The notes: generated by a model from the letters alone, not told the origin. DNA of 64,000 bases from Lutraria lutraria (GCA_964023205.1 OZ026847.1:34599913-34663912); one strand, 5' to 3'. Shown: positions 38,180-50,821, numbered from the stretch's first letter. Numbers and translations are program-made.

Positions 38180-39230
38180 CTGAAAATAATAAAATATAAA
38201 ATTTGGAATATCATTGACAACCATCTGTTTGCAGATATCAATGATTGCGACCATTTTTGTTTACATCATACTCACAATCTCACTTGACAAATTTATGCAT
38301 TACACATAAACTTGTGAAAGATAATAAATTGTCAGAGCTCAGGACCTCTATACTGAATGTTTCCTAAAAATACTCTTAGGGATAGAATTCTTAGTAAAGC
38401 TGACACTGAAACTTTTGTAAAGGATTCAGTACCTTTGTTCATCAACTTCAAGAGTCTTGCATAGTCAAACATTTTCAAACAATTTTCTTTTTTTGTTAGC
38501 CATTTTTATAATCAAGCATTATTTACAGTAACCTAACAATTAACATTAGTATGGCCTAATTGGACTGCTAGCTCTTGCATCATGGAATAAAATGGCATCC
38601 GGGAATCAATGACAGTTGAAACAAAATGCTGGCCCGCAAACAGTGTAAATTACTAATAATAGCAACCCCAATGAAATTTTCAAAGATGGCACACTTAGAA
38701 TATCTATATATGTACAGAAAGCTGCTTTCTTCAGGATCATACAGCACTTTGAAATTTAATGATATCTCAAAAAATAAAAAAGTTATGAATATTTGAACAT
38801 GAGAAAATACGATGAATTTCTGGAATTTGTTCGCTCTAAATTCCCATCGGAATTATATCGCGTTTGCGGAACCGTAAACTTCAACAAAACAACTTAAATG
38901 TCCATAACTTTTTTATTTTTAGAGATATCAGCATAATTTTTTGCACCTGGATAGGCATTTTTCTGTAGAGTCCAATTCTGGTGTCAATTTTGAAGTACTG
39001 TTTGTCATATTCAAGAGAATAACAAATACATACAAAAATTTATTGCGTGAAACAGGAATAATTCATGTGCAGTGTATACAAAATAATGTGAACAGTGATG
39101 ATAACATGCTACAACTGAAAATTAACTTTTGAAAGATATAATACAAATATTAACAAATAACATATGTCACAATTGCTTATTTAATACCATATAATATGTA
39201 CAATTCAATGCAGAAACAGAACACAATTTT
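38180..39230. other. Intergenic / TTI1 first-intron candidate region
   Basis: The missing TTI1 start exon (ATG plus a few codons, ending in phase 2) should lie here or further upstream. I could not identify it. Short open frames here show no family resemblance. Confidence 0.4.
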
Positions 39231-42200
39231 CTATACAAAGTTTATTTTACTGAAATTAAAGTACTGATTGTCCAAGTCAGAGAAATTCTTAATGAACCAC
39301 TGCCGACCCGAACTAACACAATCCGGTACAATGTTGTTACTAAGAACAAATTTCTTGCTGACTAATTGTTTGTCCTCTCTAAGCGGCCACTGAAAATGAC
39401 CTGCTTTCCTACAGTGCGTCATGAATTTTACCTGTAGCATATCATCAATAACTTTTTCAACATATCCAGGATACCAATTATCCTGATATGCTACAGCTAA
39501 ACATTCCCCAACATTGATTATAAGTTCAATGTGATTTGGTTCAATTGAACTGATGTCAGTTTTTCTAATCCTTTTATTTTGTTTATTTGTATCATCTTTT
39601 GATTTCAATTGTCTTTTTCTTTTATTTGTATGTTCTGTAGTCATATTTTCATGAATTGTGTTTAAAACACTTTTCTCTGAATTTATGTGGCTGTTTCTAA
39701 GTTCATGTCCACCTTTTCTGGCACCTTTCATAAGCTGAGTCTTTTTGGAGGGGTCCATGGTTCTAATCCAATGCATCAGTGGGTTGCGATTTCTTTTTAA
39801 TAATTGTATGGAGGAATGGTGGTGTAAAGATGCTCTAGGTCGACGGCGCTGACTGCTGTCAAGATCACCAAAGTGGTGTTCACAAGTTAAGTTAGTGACA
39901 GGTGCGAATTTCACTCGTTCAAGTTCTTGCTCTGCTGAAACTCTGTAAAATTTCCCTCCAGGAAGAAAGTCTACCAACTGTTTATTAATAGTTTTCATCA
40001 TAGCTTCTGCGACAACAGATATAGATTTCAGTAGCAGATCATAAGTTTGTTCAACAGTTTGTAGTAGACACTCGGACAAACGTTCATAATTTGGAATTTC
40101 ACACATTTCCAGAGTATGGGAGTCTTGCCAATGAATTTCTTTATCAAGTATTGTTTCAGGAGAGTTAGACAGAACCATCAAATAAGAATGTAAATTGTTA
40201 ACATGTTTGTATAATTCCATGTAGTCAACTTGACCACTGATAATAAGGTGCCAGTATGGACCTGTTACTTTCAAGTAATACAATCCCAAACACTGCAAGA
40301 GAGCACAAACTTGTGGACTCTGTAGATCTTCATTCACTGACTGAAGTTTTGCATTAGGTTTTAATACTGAATCTAAAACTTTGATAAAATCTTCTTTGTG
40401 CACAAAAACATCAGCACTGGTTTGAAAAATGGCATTGAATCGATTATCTCGATAATTTCCGATTAAAGATTTTAACCCACTATTCAAGCAATGAGCGTCC
40501 CACCTATCACGTACACCATAATGGTCACCGCCTGGACCAAAAACATCAGAGGTAGTACGCAGCACACGATTTACAAAGGTTTCACGTTTACCCCATGACT
40601 TGAATGCAGGAAGCGCATCACGTCCTATCGGACCACTTTGATTCACAAGACTAGTTTCTAAAGCTTTCAGTTCAGGGGTTAGATAGTTATGAAAGCCTAG
40701 TAGCACATGGGCCATACAATGGAGATGATGAATTACAGAATTGTTTCCACTATTGTGACTTAGAACTTCACTCTTCCACTGGTCTAATAACTTATTTGCT
40801 AGCTTTTCATTAGATGCTCTATCACTCATGCAGAATGACAGCTTTTCAAGAGACTTTGAAATATATTCGTCTTCAGTTGTGTTTCGACATAATCTACCAA
40901 GTTCACCTAATTGTGATTTAGTAACATCATGAATTGTAACTGCATTTTCTTTAGCAACACGACTGAAACCTAAACTCATCACATCACCAGTATCTAACGC
41001 AACAGTTGTGTCAACAATTTTTTGTTTATTTCTGGTCGTCCCATCTCGACATACGCCCCAATTATCTGCACTGTCAACTTTTTCTGCAATGAATGTTTTT
41101 GCAATGTAATGGCCCTCATCAACAAGTCTTTGGACTGTTGAAGGACATGGGAGAGAATCTTTGCTGATAGCATTTTTGAACATATGTCTACTAATACACT
41201 CAATGACCAGTGAAACTTTCTCAACTGCTACTTCTAATCCGGATAATTCTATCACACAAAGTCTGACATTATCAGCGAATGATCCATCTGGGTTTTTAGT
41301 ATTTATTTTTAACAAATTACATTCGTTTCTTAGTGTGTCTGTTTGTTCACACATCCAGTCAATTTCATTCTGTTTATTTTCAAGTTTAATCTTCAAATTT
41401 AATATCTCTGAATTACAGTCTTCATGATCTACATAGTTGTTACTTTTCTTGTGTGAAATTAGTTCCCGTTTCATATAACTATTTGATTTCTGGAGAGAAA
41501 CCTTCTTATCTTTTTCTAATTTCAACTGATCAGCCAGAATTGCACCATGTTCTCTTAAATCACAGTTTTGTTTCTGTAGTTCACATAATTTCTCCTTGCA
41601 GGTTTTCAATTCCATGCGATACATGTCTGTCTTATTAGACTTTTCAAGTTTCTTTACTTTCCTTTGGCAGTCTCTTAGCAAATGAAGATTTTTTCTAGCA
41701 GTATCATCTCTTTTGTTGACGTTACGAATAGAGTAATGCCCGATAGTTGTTTCAACATTTTTCAGAAGAATATGCTTTGCTGCTATTTTCCGCGAAATAC
41801 ACACATTTTGTTTCTTTTTGACACTTAATTTATACCTTAGTACATTCAACTGCTTAATATCATCATCGTTAAAATCATTTTCAGTTTGGCATGCAGCAAA
41901 TTTTACACTTTTTTCAGGACATTGTAGGTCAGTTTCTTGTTGGGGAATAGGGGTAGGGATGCACTCAGTCTCTTTCTGATATTCATGTGGGACGGGGACA
42001 TTGGTATCATGTTTGGGAATAGGGGTAGGGATGCACTCAGTCTCTTTCTGATATTCATGGGGGACGGGGACGTTGGTATCTTGTTTGGGAATAGGGGTAG
42101 GGATGCACTCAGTCTCTTTCTGATATTCCTGGAGGGGTAAGCACTTAGTCTCTGTCTGTTTTTCTTGACGCTTCGAGATCAAATTGGCGCTTGAGACTAA

Positions 42201-42503
42201 AAATTCATTCATGTTATTAAATCCAGCAACTTTCTTTTTCTTCAGTATTTTTTTTTTCTGTTCATGTATTCGTTTCACTTTCATGGCAACCGTACTTGGA
42301 TCCACAAGCTTCAATTCATGTTCTAATTGTACAAGTACATGGACAAAATCATTTCTGGAGAATTTTTCTTTATCACAAAAACTTTTGATTTCAATTAAAG
42401 CACCATTTGTCAATTGTTTTCTGAGCAATTGACTATGATTTCCAGGCACAAGATGTTCTGTTCTGATGTCTAACACCTTGCAAAATGGACCAGGGAATGC
42501 CAT
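39231..42503 (-). CDS. Transposase-derived-looking protein with a Tudor-like C-terminus (single coding exon, ~1090 aa)
   Basis: The start is placed at ATG 42503 (MAFPGPF) because the longer frame begins at a TTG and an acceptor (attacag) lies at 42525-42531. It ends in TAG. Order: an N-terminal helical region; three 24-residue repeats (EYQKETECIPTPIP); a coiled coil; then an RNase H-like region. Candidate catalytic acids are in VCRDGTTR, SDRASNEKLANK and TNLTCEHHFGDLD, with a Cys/His pair in HLHCMAHVLLGFH that recalls the CxxH of hAT transposases. Near the C-terminus VAYQDNWYPGYVEKV looks like a Tudor/SH3 fold. A single exon plus a transposase-like core suggests a domesticated or still mobile element, but I see no inverted termini. 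I do not recognise a named gene. Confidence 0.6.
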   Translation of the reverse strand: MAFPGPFCKVLDIRTEHLVPGNHSQLLRKQLTNGALIEIKSFCDKEKFSRNDFVHVLVQLEHELKLVDPSTVAMKVKRIHEQKKKILKKKKVAGFNNMNEFLVSSANLISKRQEKQTETKCLPLQEYQKETECIPTPIPKQDTNVPVPHEYQKETECIPTPIPKHDTNVPVPHEYQKETECIPTPIPQQETDLQCPEKSVKFAACQTENDFNDDDIKQLNVLRYKLSVKKKQNVCISRKIAAKHILLKNVETTIGHYSIRNVNKRDDTARKNLHLLRDCQRKVKKLEKSNKTDMYRMELKTCKEKLCELQKQNCDLREHGAILADQLKLEKDKKVSLQKSNSYMKRELISHKKSNNYVDHEDCNSEILNLKIKLENKQNEIDWMCEQTDTLRNECNLLKINTKNPDGSFADNVRLCVIELSGLEVAVEKVSLVIECISRHMFKNAISKDSLPCPSTVQRLVDEGHYIAKTFIAEKVDSADNWGVCRDGTTRNKQKIVDTTVALDTGDVMSLGFSRVAKENAVTIHDVTKSQLGELGRLCRNTTEDEYISKSLEKLSFCMSDRASNEKLANKLLDQWKSEVLSHNSGNNSVIHHLHCMAHVLLGFHNYLTPELKALETSLVNQSGPIGRDALPAFKSWGKRETFVNRVLRTTSDVFGPGGDHYGVRDRWDAHCLNSGLKSLIGNYRDNRFNAIFQTSADVFVHKEDFIKVLDSVLKPNAKLQSVNEDLQSPQVCALLQCLGLYYLKVTGPYWHLIISGQVDYMELYKHVNNLHSYLMVLSNSPETILDKEIHWQDSHTLEMCEIPNYERLSECLLQTVEQTYDLLLKSISVVAEAMMKTINKQLVDFLPGGKFYRVSAEQELERVKFAPVTNLTCEHHFGDLDSSQRRRPRASLHHHSSIQLLKRNRNPLMHWIRTMDPSKKTQLMKGARKGGHELRNSHINSEKSVLNTIHENMTTEHTNKRKRQLKSKDDTNKQNKRIRKTDISSIEPNHIELIINVGECLAVAYQDNWYPGYVEKVIDDMLQVKFMTHCRKAGHFQWPLREDKQLVSKKFVLSNNIVPDCVSSGRQWFIKNFSDLDNQYFNFSKINFV
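41937..42143 (-). repeat. 72-bp coding tandem repeat, ~2.8 copies
   Basis: Repeated units including gggaataggggtagggatgc encode the 24-residue repeat of the transposase-like protein. The units are almost identical, so the array is young and probably length-variable. Confidence 0.85.
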
Positions 42504-42872
42504 TTTCGTATAAACAACATTCAATCTGTAATAGAGAAATGAGGGAAAAAATAAAAAATTCTCATTTTTTAACGTGGTCGAAATTGTCCGGGTACGAATA
42601 TTAAAGTTATAATGTTCTCCAGGAGTGGTTTACATGTAATAATCGGACAAGTTTTGGTGTCAATAACTTCATAATCATTAATTTACTTCGTAACAACCAA
42701 AAATCGTAAGTATGAACGCATAAATATCGAATATTTCAAAATGCGATTTTGACCGTTTCGTCTGCCTAAAGAACGCGAATTGGAAATTGAATCTAACAAA
42801 ACATTATGACTTATGATGGTCTACAAACATGTATTTCTTCAATAAATTGAATAAAATACTTCATAAACTTAC

Positions 42873-43000
42873 CAAGAGTTGTCAAATGTCGACGATCAAT
42901 AACGACATTGATTATTTACGCTGTGCTACATCGTCAAGACAGTACGTGCAGGTGCGCGCGTCCGCCATATTTTCACAGCGCACTAAACTTTGACTGTTAC
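42873..43000 (-). promoter_or_regulatory. Probable 5' UTR exon and promoter of the transposase-like gene
   Basis: A donor (cttg|gtaagttt, exon edge 42873) pairs with the acceptor at 42525-42531, leaving the main ATG in exon 2. The GC-rich exon contains an ATGGCGG start followed by 18 codons and a stop, which would act as an upstream open frame. The stretch 42940-43010 has a CpG-rich, promoter-like composition unlike its AT-rich surroundings. Confidence 0.45.
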
Positions 43001-43729
43001 TGACGTTCGCGGACGATTGCGACAGGGTTATTATTTACTCATAATTATGATTTATACATCATGAGAAAGCTTGGAACTAGTTCTTTACGAATCAGACTGT
43101 ACAATTTTTATTTTTCGATTTATTTTTCGTGCACACTCCAGTGACTTTAGGGCGTGGCTAATTGGTTATTTTTTGTCGTAGAAAAATTGTACACACCTCT
43201 TCGTAAAATTCAACCAATCAGCTTTCAGATTATACCAATCACATTTATATTCATGACATTTTGACAGGTCGCAAATCGCTTTACAATTAACACATGTCAC
43301 GCGGACCGCGTGTGAAATCAATTAGTGACTGATTATGCAATTTTATGTAATACATCCGGATTTAAGTTTTATTAACATGGGGTCACTAATTAAGTACAAC
43401 AAAAAGATTAATATCAGTGTGTTCATCATTTTATTGCCCTTTGAATGTGATATCTCCCATGGTGATACAGTAAAAAATAACAAAGTTATAGACATTTTTC
43501 TACACTGTGTATAGATATTATCGATAATTCTAGTTAATTAGCTGGCTAACAGTAGGCTTATCGGGGTTGCTACTAATAATAATCCATAAAGCAGCCTGAT
43601 ATAGCATTCCGAGGAAGTGATTTAAACTACACTTTGTCAATATTTGAATGAAATTTTTTTATTTATTTTGCGTGATTATTTAAAAAGTCTGTTCATGAAT
43701 TAGATTTTATGTTGTAACAATTTGATCAT

Positions 43730-44226
43730 TTCTTTTGTCCGTGAATCATCAGTAGTCAAGTATGTCTTCTTCTTTAAATCCATACTAGTCTGGTCTATAT
43801 TGATAAGAACAAATATATTACCCCTGTTCAAGACTCACAAAGTACAAGGTTATCATCCTCTCATCAGTCAATGCAAAAGATATTTTTATTATTCGGACAC
43901 CCTTAACGTATTTTTTTTTCCAAGGATCATTCCTCTATGGAATGTACTTCTAGCCCATGTAGCATCCTTGGAAACTGTTAAGGAGTTCAAGTCTGCAGTG
44001 TAAAACTTGAACCCAGTATGCTTCAAAAATTTGTGACAGCATATTACATGCTTATTGTAAATAGTTCTGTTTTCTGTGATAACATTGCAAGATTTTTTAA
44101 CTACATTTTTAATATTTTGTATTTTTATTTAGTTTATGCTCTTGATCTTTGCAAGTTGCCATACCACGACCAGCTGTGATGCTCAGTTTTGAACGTGTGC
44201 AGTATAGATATAGATAGACAGATATA
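43730..44226 (+). mobile_element. LINE 3' end fragment
   Basis: The frame 43722-44003 ends with FFPRIIPLWNVL...SLETVKEFKSAV. This is the typical C-terminus of jockey/CR1-type reverse transcriptase proteins (FFPRT.. WN.LP pattern). A 3' UTR and a (TAGA)-like tail follow to about 44226. It is strongly 5' truncated, with no catalytic motif left. Confidence 0.7.
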
Positions 44227-44231
44227 GTTAA

Positions 44232-44798
44232 AGGGGCATGCCCAGGAACTGCTTTGTCTTGGGGTTTATACACCAAAAATGTGTTTATCACTTGTAAAAA
44301 CAATTATTACCGAAAAGTCAAAGAAGAATGTGCCTTAAAAATGGCCCTATAACGCACGCGTGGGTATTTATATGCCGGTTTAAATAAAAGGCTTACAAGC
44401 CTTTTATTGACGACAACAATATTTCCGATTCGTCTGAAAATTTAACTTAGCGTGCGCGCTGCCTTTCAAGCAGCAAAACAATGATATTTACCTATAATTG
44501 ATCGATAGATAAGCTTTATGTCGCAAACAATGAACATGACATGAGCAATACTTACCATTTCACAGTTTGTTGACATTTTTTCCGCTTTTGACAGATCCCG
44601 AAAGGGTCGAGTTATGAAAATGACGAATATTTTCTAAGGCGTAATCGGCAGGTTTGGTAAATCATGAAATGTGTATTTTGAGTCAAATAGCGGGACATTT
44701 CGTAAATATTTTACAGGACTTTCAATAATTGATTTTGGCATTCAAATGATACCAATTTGATTTATATTCGAGACGCTTCAGTTCCAGGGCATGCCCCT
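44232..44798. mobile_element. TTAA-flanked MITE (piggyBac-like)
   Basis: The ends aggggcatgcccaggaactg (44232) and its near-inverse (44779-44798) are bracketed on both sides by TTAA (44228-44231 and 44799-44802). That is the target-site signature of piggyBac elements. The 567-base interior does not code. Confidence 0.8.
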
Positions 44799-44860
44799 TT
44801 AACACTTTAGTTTATTGTTTACGCTTTCTCGAGTTCAATGTTATGCTGATTATTATCATT

Positions 44861-44880
44861 GGGGGGGGGGGGGGGGGGGG
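44861..44880. repeat. Run of 20 G
   Basis: A homopolymer G tract just after the TTAA MITE. Its length is likely to vary or be misassembled. Confidence 0.9.
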
Positions 44881-44999
44881 CGCTTGTCAGGTACTGAGAC
44901 TGGCATAAATGAAAATAATAAAAGAACTACAGTGCTAAGTTGATGCTAGTACTGGACTGTACACTAAATCATACTCATAGCATAAATGGGACCTCGGGC

Positions 45000-45560
45000 A
45001 TTCCAAGAGCGGATCTATCTATCTACATCTACATAAATACTATCAAAAGTCAATCTCTGACTATACTGAGAGGTTGGGGACATATTAAAATATTAAAAGC
45101 TATACGGCTATATTACATGATATGTAGATTAAAAACAGATAAAAACATATGTACTGCTCAGCAGAGGGAATTAAGACTGGTAGTGAAGCCTGAAAGACTA
45201 TCACTTGCCTTAGTGCTGTTAGGGAGGGCGTTCCAGTATCTGATTGTGCGAGGAAAGTAGCTGTTCATGTGATAAAGAGTTCCAGAGTGAGAGATGGCAT
45301 AATTTAGATTGTTGTGACAACTAGGTATGAGATGGTTGTGGTCAACATGGACAAGGTTGTGCTGAATTTTGTATAACATTATGAGAGATGCATGTTCGTA
45401 ATGAGATGGATCGTAACGAATGAGTCTAGGACTAAAGCTTTTCAATAATTACTTGTATTGTCACTAGGTTGTGATGATTTTCTAATGAAAACTACCAGAA
45501 AACGTCACAACAAGACAACAACAAGAAACCAGCATGATACTGATGGGACAAAAAAATAAA
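45000..45560 (-). mobile_element. LINE 3' end fragment, opposite strand
   Basis: The minus-strand frame 45445-45158 carries ASLIMLYKIQHNLV, then SYFPRTIRYWNALPNST and a short tail. This is the conserved end of non-LTR reverse transcriptase proteins. The catalytic part is missing. A/T-rich sequence with ctatctatc follows at about 45016. It belongs to a related but different LINE from 43730-44226. Confidence 0.75.
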
Positions 45561-48500
45561 GTTGAACTTTAACAGGCTCGGGGGGTCGCGAAATCGCATG
45601 ACTTGTAAAATATTCGCTTTTCAACGACACACAAACTTTTATACAAACTGTTATTATTCATATGATATAAATACGATGTTCTTACATGTTTCAGAATTGT
45701 TCAGGAGTCATTGATTAAACTATTTTGTGTCATTATCTTTCCTAACTCGGCGTTTGGATCACGGGAGACAACTCGTAAATCTCGTATTGGATAAAACGGA
45801 TGTTATATCCGTAAGATGTCCGGATTTTTTAATTATTTTTTTTTATATTTTTTTTTGAAATAGTAATTCCATACATTGTGAGTTGGTGAATAAATTAATT
45901 GGTGAAATCGTGCGTGCACCAGTCGCGAAACTGCTGGATGCAGAAATTCAGTCTCGGAAGATTGTTTGTTAACATCCTATATTTTTATTGTTGACCAATT
46001 AATAATTGAAATATCATACTTGTTGATACTTTCGACTTTGCTAGAAGGCCAAATAATTATTTTTATATGACAAAGCGATATAGCTTTCACATCTCAAAAA
46101 AAGTTCCATGCATTTGTTTGATGTTTAAAATTTATTGTATACTGTATTTATTTATTAGCTCGCGTGAGCACGTGGTGGGTGGCTGTCCGGCGACCGGCCG
46201 GCGTCTAGGGTCGTGCGTCGTCAACAATCAAGTTGCTTCAAAATACATTTAAACCGCTGGGCCGTTGTTGCTTAAACTATGAATATATATTTATTCTATC
46301 CAATAAACGCCAAACCACATTAAACAACCTTTGTTCCGTGGGAAAAGAGTATAAGAAAATTCTACGTGATAAAAAACGTGAATTTGAATTCAGACGAATA
46401 TCTGAAATAGAAAGTATGCATGCGGAACATTGACGCTATTTTCCTATGAAAAGACAACTCCTGTCGTTATTGATTTTTTACCTGTGTGATAAACTAGTTG
46501 TTTCCCTTTACGCCAATTATTGATTCTTATCGAATATGGATTATTTAGCGTTAAACCGAGATCTATATCTCCTGGTCGTTTTTGTGCGATCCGAGTTTAG
46601 GGAATTTGAGAGTATTATCTTTCTCACGTGGGGGAAGGATCATGGTCTTCAACACAATAATTAAAAGAAAAATGTCATATTTTTGTTTTTTGAAATACAT
46701 AATTCCATATTTTAATGTTGATCTTTAAATGAATACATGAATATTGATGTGAATAACATTGACAAACCAGCAGTAAACTGATGTTGTTTGATTTCAATTT
46801 AATGACTTTATATAAGATCAAGGAAAGTACATATTAGATGAAATATTACAGCAGTAATATATTTTGATTTTTCGGAATCAAACACCTTACAGAACACAGT
46901 TCTATACGTGTATATATATTCATTTCACACAGGGATATAATATTATAGCATCCCTGTTTCACACTACTAAAGGAAATAATTATATGAACGTATAATTAAA
47001 AAATTCAATCGTTCGGCAAAAAAAATATGTTGAGTTTTTCCACGAGCACGGTTAATTTTTCAACTTTTACATTTCTAAAAAATGCATGTTTTAACACAGC
47101 TCGGGACAAGTCAAACTGACATTGAGATTCTTATTGCCCGACCAGATCCAACTCGATGTTGGGACACGATCTCTAATGACTGTGCTAAGTAAGGCATACT
47201 TGTAAGATATTGGAAACCCTGAAAATATTTTTTTTAAATTATATCAGTATTCAATATAATTTGTTATATGTGCTATGAAAACAACAAACGTTTTTCATAA
47301 ACTAATTATCACTATAAATCTTTTAACCTTTCAACTTTCAAACTTTTATTTACTCAATTCATGTTTTTACATGACAATAAGAGCAATATAGAACATAATA
47401 TTAACAAATTGAAACGAGGTATAAATGTACGAAATTGTTAGTTAATTCAATATTTTAAATAATAAAGTGCAGTAAGGTGGTGGTTGCTACCAAGGAAAAA
47501 AGTTTATCACGAATTATTGGAAAAATGCGTTGGAAAGAAAAAACTATTCTAAATAAATGATATTATTTCTAAAATATTGTGGACACTAAGCTGACCGTGG
47601 CCAGACATGATTAGGCAGATAAGGGGCAATTAAACAATTAAGAGAATATACCTCCTGTTGCTTTTGGGGTCACTTAAATAGGAGCTGTTCAATGTTTTTA
47701 AATTAAGATATTTATGGGTTACTGTCCTAGTAGAACTGTATTAGTAAAACTTTTGGGACATTTAAAAGTTAAAACGGCACGTTCAATAATAATATTGATA
47801 ATAATAAATTGGCATTTAATTTGAAATGGCGTATATCAAACATTGCATGTCAATTTTAACACCCGGCCAATACTGCATGAATGAGCAATATCCCTTTAAC
47901 AGGGCGATAAAATCAATAAATATTACGTAACATCCTGTTAATTGTATATCATCTGTCATAAAAGTGGTCAGAGGCTTTAGCCATAGCTGTATCAGATGAT
48001 AAAACGTATCCACGCGAATGCATTTTCTTAATATTCTTTTCAATCAAAAAGTACTAAATATAGCACGGTATTTTTTCAATGAAATTGCAAAAAAATAAGA
48101 AAAAGCATTTGACAACATTTTTACTAGATGATACTAAAAAAGGCATTGTGTAAAATATTGTACATCGAAATTGGTTCGAATAAAACATATTTCTTATATT
48201 TTATTATCAATTTATCTATTGTTTTGATTTACTACATTCAAAATCAATTGGGCTTTAAAGAATAATTGGAATATACTTCTGAGTTTATAAAATCACTTAA
48301 TCTATGTTTCTGACCCAGCAAGCTCACGACTGGAAAAGTTTAAACAAATCGTAGTTTTATAAAGCGTGATAAATAACAAGGACTTATATACATGCATATT
48401 TTCTGAAGATAATCCTTTCTACAGAATATGTTTCCGGTAAAACATGCACGAGAAAATCATTTCATTTCACCTTCACCAGGTGTTTTCTCAATAAAACTGT

Positions 48501-49880
48501 CTGCCTTCATTTATTAATTTGTAATCGATATATTTATATTCACAGGGTGACCGAAAAGTAGCCATGGTTATATTTTGAGTTTTTAGACCCGCGTATATAA
48601 ACCTGATTAAGAAAATAAATATGTATCGAGTTATTGAATTATCGAACAGTTTGCTAAAAATTAGCAGTTTTTTGTAACATGGTAAAAATATACCGATTTA
48701 AATTATACACCTGATAAAGCAATTTAACAATTAGTCACGTGGTAAATGTATGAAAGGTCATAATAACAACAACTAATTCGGTAGTTGCTACATCGACTAC
48801 TGTACATGTACTTATTACAATATTGATACGAAAACGCGCGCCTGAACGCGAATATCTCCATTTTCAAACTAAATTGGAAGCAATTTCCACATTTTCAAAT
48901 TTCTTAAAAAATATATTGTAATAAAGCTTGGACACCATAGAATACTTCACGAGGTTATAAAAAAATGTCATTTTAGTAAAAAACAACTTCATGGCCTGTC
49001 AAAAACGAGGTTTAAGAGTATTTTGACAGTTTTCATATAGAATTATGAACGAACGATAGTCACCAACTTCAAACGAAAATGGAAGCAATAAGTTCACATA
49101 CCACATTAATAAAAATTATATTGAAATAAAGTGCAGAGAATGAAGATTACTTCACGAGGTTATAAAATTTTCTCATTTAATGTTATAAACAAGTTATTAG
49201 TGTTAAACCATACAGCTCCTATATAAATCTATAGTAAATCAGTTTATCGATAAACGATATGGGAGTGATCGATAAGACGTTTTCAAGGGAGACAATTTCG
49301 CCGATAAGACCGGCCAAGTTACAGAAATGTTCCGCATGAAAACCATCCCCTATTTTTTGTAATAGGAATAACGATCGATTTTTATCCTACATGATTTCTA
49401 TCAGTATTTTTCAACATGAAGCCTTGATAAATCAAACTGTAATACCGAAGAAGTGCAAAACTTAGCAATAGCAATAGCAATTTAAATTTAATAAACCAAA
49501 TGCCGTTTTAAAATTGCGGAATTACGCTATTTAGTAGTCTATCTAAACATTTTACAAGCGCTTTGAGCAAAACCTTAGAGAGATTCTGTAAACACAAACT
49601 GTGATGTTTAGTTCGGTTTAAAAAAAAGGCTACTCTACTGTAGACACAACATTTATGTTAAATTCATCAGTACAAAATAAGCATCTTTATTTAGTATCCA
49701 AACTGTAAAAAATCCAAATGAAGCCTGTATTAATAGCAATACCAGAGACCGTAGCTTGAATGGTAACACTGAAATCTCTGAAGTTGAAGAAAATCGTGAA
49801 AATGAAAGATCTGTATGACTTGAAGCAGAATTCACCCAAACCATAAAAATCATGCCACCTCACAATACAATGTACACAGA
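45561..49880. other. AT-rich region, no gene recognised
   Basis: Short open frames only. 46300-46430 plus encodes YKKILRDKKREFEFRRISEI, which weakly recalls the linker between endonuclease and reverse transcriptase in LINEs. 46160-46225 carries a GC-rich gctcgcgtgagcacg...gtcgtgcgtcgtc phrase related to the ends of the satellite-like repeats. Confidence 0.5.
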
Positions 49881-49884
49881 ATCA

Positions 49885-50060
49885 GGGCCCGTATTTATAA
49901 AGCATCTTAATTATTTTCTTAAACTCCGTCAAAATTAGCTAAGCTATGAAAAAATCTTATCTTAAGATAAGTGATATTTATGAACGCACTTAAGAAATAT
50001 TTTAGTAAAGAAAATTCTTAATTTAAAAGATGTTTTAAGATGTCGTTGCTACGGAATTCC
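49885..50060. repeat. MITE-like fragment beginning gggcccgtatttataaagca
   Basis: A cagggcccgta end followed by self-complementary cttaagataag and ttaagaaat/tttaagat blocks gives it hairpin character. It looks like a fragment of a common animal MITE whose ends read gggcccgtattcataaa. No second end was identified. Confidence 0.4.
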
Positions 50061-50289
50061 GGGGTTTTCCTTTCTAAAAATAGAACCGAAATGATTTCTA
50101 TCACGCTCGCGCCCGCACATCTGTAAAAATATAAGATAAATATATCAATAATAAATTCAGCACGTTATATTCCCTTTATCATGCAACATACGCGTTAAAC
50201 TTCACAAATTTCCTACCATATTACTGAGTAATGATGTCGCTGATAATGACAGTGTTATAATAACACCAATGAGTTGTATATATATATAC

Positions 50290-50400
50290 ACAGTGGCGTA
50301 GCCAGGAACAAATTTAAGTCGGGGCACTCTAGGGAGGTCCAGGCCCATGGTTACTCTAGGGAGATCCGGGGGCATGCACCCGGAATTTTTATTTACCTAG
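50290..50400. repeat. hAT-like repeat fragment beginning cagtggcgtagccagg
   Basis: cagtggcgtagccagga is a frequent terminal sequence of hAT-type non-autonomous elements in animals. Two ctctaggga(g)gatcc-like repeats follow. The other end is not evident. Confidence 0.4.
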
Positions 50401-50797
50401 AAAATCTCTGGTTGATTTTTTTCCGTTGGTCAAAATTATGGTTGAAAGTCCAAATATGTTGATGAAATTTGGTATGCGAGACTGTACATAATTAGATGGA
50501 AATAGTGTATGTTAACATCTAACAATGGATATTCATTGCCTTGAAAGGATCCCTATAGGGTGCGCCAGTTATTCAAGCCCTAATGTAAGTCAAAGTACTT
50601 GTTATAAAAGATACGAAAGTAGTATATGGCGATACCCTGGGTACTAATCAACGTAATTGGTACCCAGAAGTTTTCAAAATTGTGACAAATTAGGACAAAT
50701 TGGGATCAATGTTGTACCCCAAAATAGTATGAAATGGATTTTAGGAATGTTCTGGGTACTGTGTGTGTTTTGTTATTTGTACTGTATAGACTAAATA

Positions 50798-50803
50798 TTT
50801 ATT
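50798..50803 (-). terminator. Candidate poly(A) signal at the Polinton end
   Basis: AATAAA on the minus strand about 40 bases beyond the second histone-type stem-loop. It would allow an alternative polyadenylated 3' end for the last gene. Confidence 0.45.
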
Positions 50804-50821
50804 TGAGACAATGAGAGAATT

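Noticed and set aside
38180..38241. Reading TTI1 from a start at about 38241
   Set aside because: That codon is TTG and a strong acceptor (ttattttcag) at 38180-38189 opens the exon, so the start lies upstream.
41937..42140. Repetitive 67-codon plus-strand frame
   Set aside because: Antisense reading of the 72-bp coding repeat in the transposase-like gene.
46300..46430. LINE open reading frame 2 linker
   Set aside because: The YKKILRDKKREFE resemblance is short and isolated; not enough to call an element.
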